The notes under the pieces: generated by a model
What the model was told of the DNA's origin: nothing
Database searches by the model: none
Seen by the model: the letters and a program-made list of their open reading frames with translations, nothing else
Assembly (NCBI GenBank): GCA_964539235.1
Contig: CAZIIK010000022.1
Span: 1 to 5,716 of the forward strand
Length of the DNA: 5,716 nt
Reading direction: 5' to 3'
Source of the DNA: CAZIIK01 sp964539235
GTDB taxonomy: Bacteria; Pseudomonadota; Gammaproteobacteria; Francisellales; CACEW01
Part shown: positions 5,581-5,716 of the stretch, piece by piece
Layout of the letters: every line of letters starts with the position of its first letter
How positions within the stretch are numbered: position 1 is the first letter of the stretch
Program-made: the position numbers and the translations under genes

Positions 5581-5715
5581 TGCCTCTGTTGTCTAGACAG
5601 GTTATTGAGGAAGTGCTCCTATTTTTCTTTTCTAAGCTGCTTTCATATTCATTCCTTGTATGCTCTCCCAATACACCTGCATGGGTTTTTGATAATTAAG
5701 CGCTTGGTGAAAGCG
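5581..5715 (-). mobile_element. IS3-family-like insertion sequence, right end (partial, second copy)
   Basis: This is the same terminus as 1-135, inverted, so its transposase reads leftward toward the host genes. The tip TGCCTCTGTTGTCTAGACAG starts at 5581. The element runs off the right edge. It abuts the unrecognised gene and probably removed its 5' end. Confidence 0.8.
5632..5715 (-). pseudogene. Transposase C-terminal fragment (IS3 OrfB-like), second copy, cut by window edge
   Basis: Identical 27-residue tail to the left copy (RFHQALNYQKPMQVYWES, then nine residues), with the TAG at 5632-5634. It is incomplete only because the window ends. The two tails are identical, which points to recent transposition or to one consensus repeat placed at both ends by the assembler. 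Confidence 0.75.
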
Positions 5716-5716
5716 T

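Larger units (their letters stand above)
5576..5715. repeat. Right arm of perfect 140-bp terminal inverted repeat
   Basis: This is the reverse complement of 1-140 with no mismatch. One additional base (5716) lies beyond it. The inner edge is at 5576, where TTTAG precedes the IS tip just as its complement CTAAA does on the left. Confidence 0.97.

Noticed and set aside
5348..5671. 107-codon minus-strand frame crossing from the right IS end into host sequence
   Set aside because: It starts in the non-coding tip of the IS, overlaps the longer 191-codon frame, and has a Cys/Arg-rich, shadow-like composition.
1..5716. Telomere-like or linear-replicon ends suggested by the terminal inverted repeats
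   Set aside because: The repeat encodes a transposase tail and an IS terminus, which explains it fully; nothing suggests a protelomerase or hairpin end.

Overview
The window looks like a 5.7 kb piece of chromosome from an AT-leaning gammaproteobacterium. The evidence is a bacterial GlnRS that keeps the residue numbering of the E. coli enzyme, a PutP-type proline symporter and a PapD-like periplasmic chaperone. I cannot name the genus. A host-associated or IS-rich lineage is possible but is inference.

The first 140 bases are repeated perfectly, in inverted orientation, at the other end (5576-5715). Each copy carries the last 27 codons of an IS3-family-like transposase followed by the IS right end, both facing inward. 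The segment therefore lies between two inverted copies of one insertion sequence, and the gene touching each copy is broken or suspect: an MFS transporter cut after about 67 codons on the left, and an unrecognised gene with no convincing start on the right. Because the repeat ends exactly at the window ends, the window may be one complete assembly contig that stopped inside a multicopy IS.

All host genes read on the minus strand. In transcription order they are: an unrecognised 191-codon ORF (5573-4998); a 37-residue single-pass membrane ORF with a very good ribosome binding site (4925-4812); a regulatory-looking gap with a 10-bp inverted repeat and a 140-bp miniature element with IS5-type ends (about 4806-4530); putP (GTG start at 4480, to 2987); an orphan PapD-like chaperone (2910-2197); a doubtful 36-residue ORF (2152-2042); glnS (2008-347); and the MFS stub (341 to about 136), which starts 5 nt after the glnS stop and was probably its operon partner.

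The genes do not form one pathway. They cover translation (GlnRS), proline uptake (PutP), a periplasmic chaperone without usher or pilin, and a disrupted efflux-type transporter. The points of most interest are the IS-bounded structure around an essential gene, the unlisted 37-residue membrane protein, the MITE-like element in the putP leader, and a histidine-rich extramembrane loop in PutP. I found no CRISPR array, tRNA, rRNA or convincing intrinsic terminator, and no clear new defence or mobile system.
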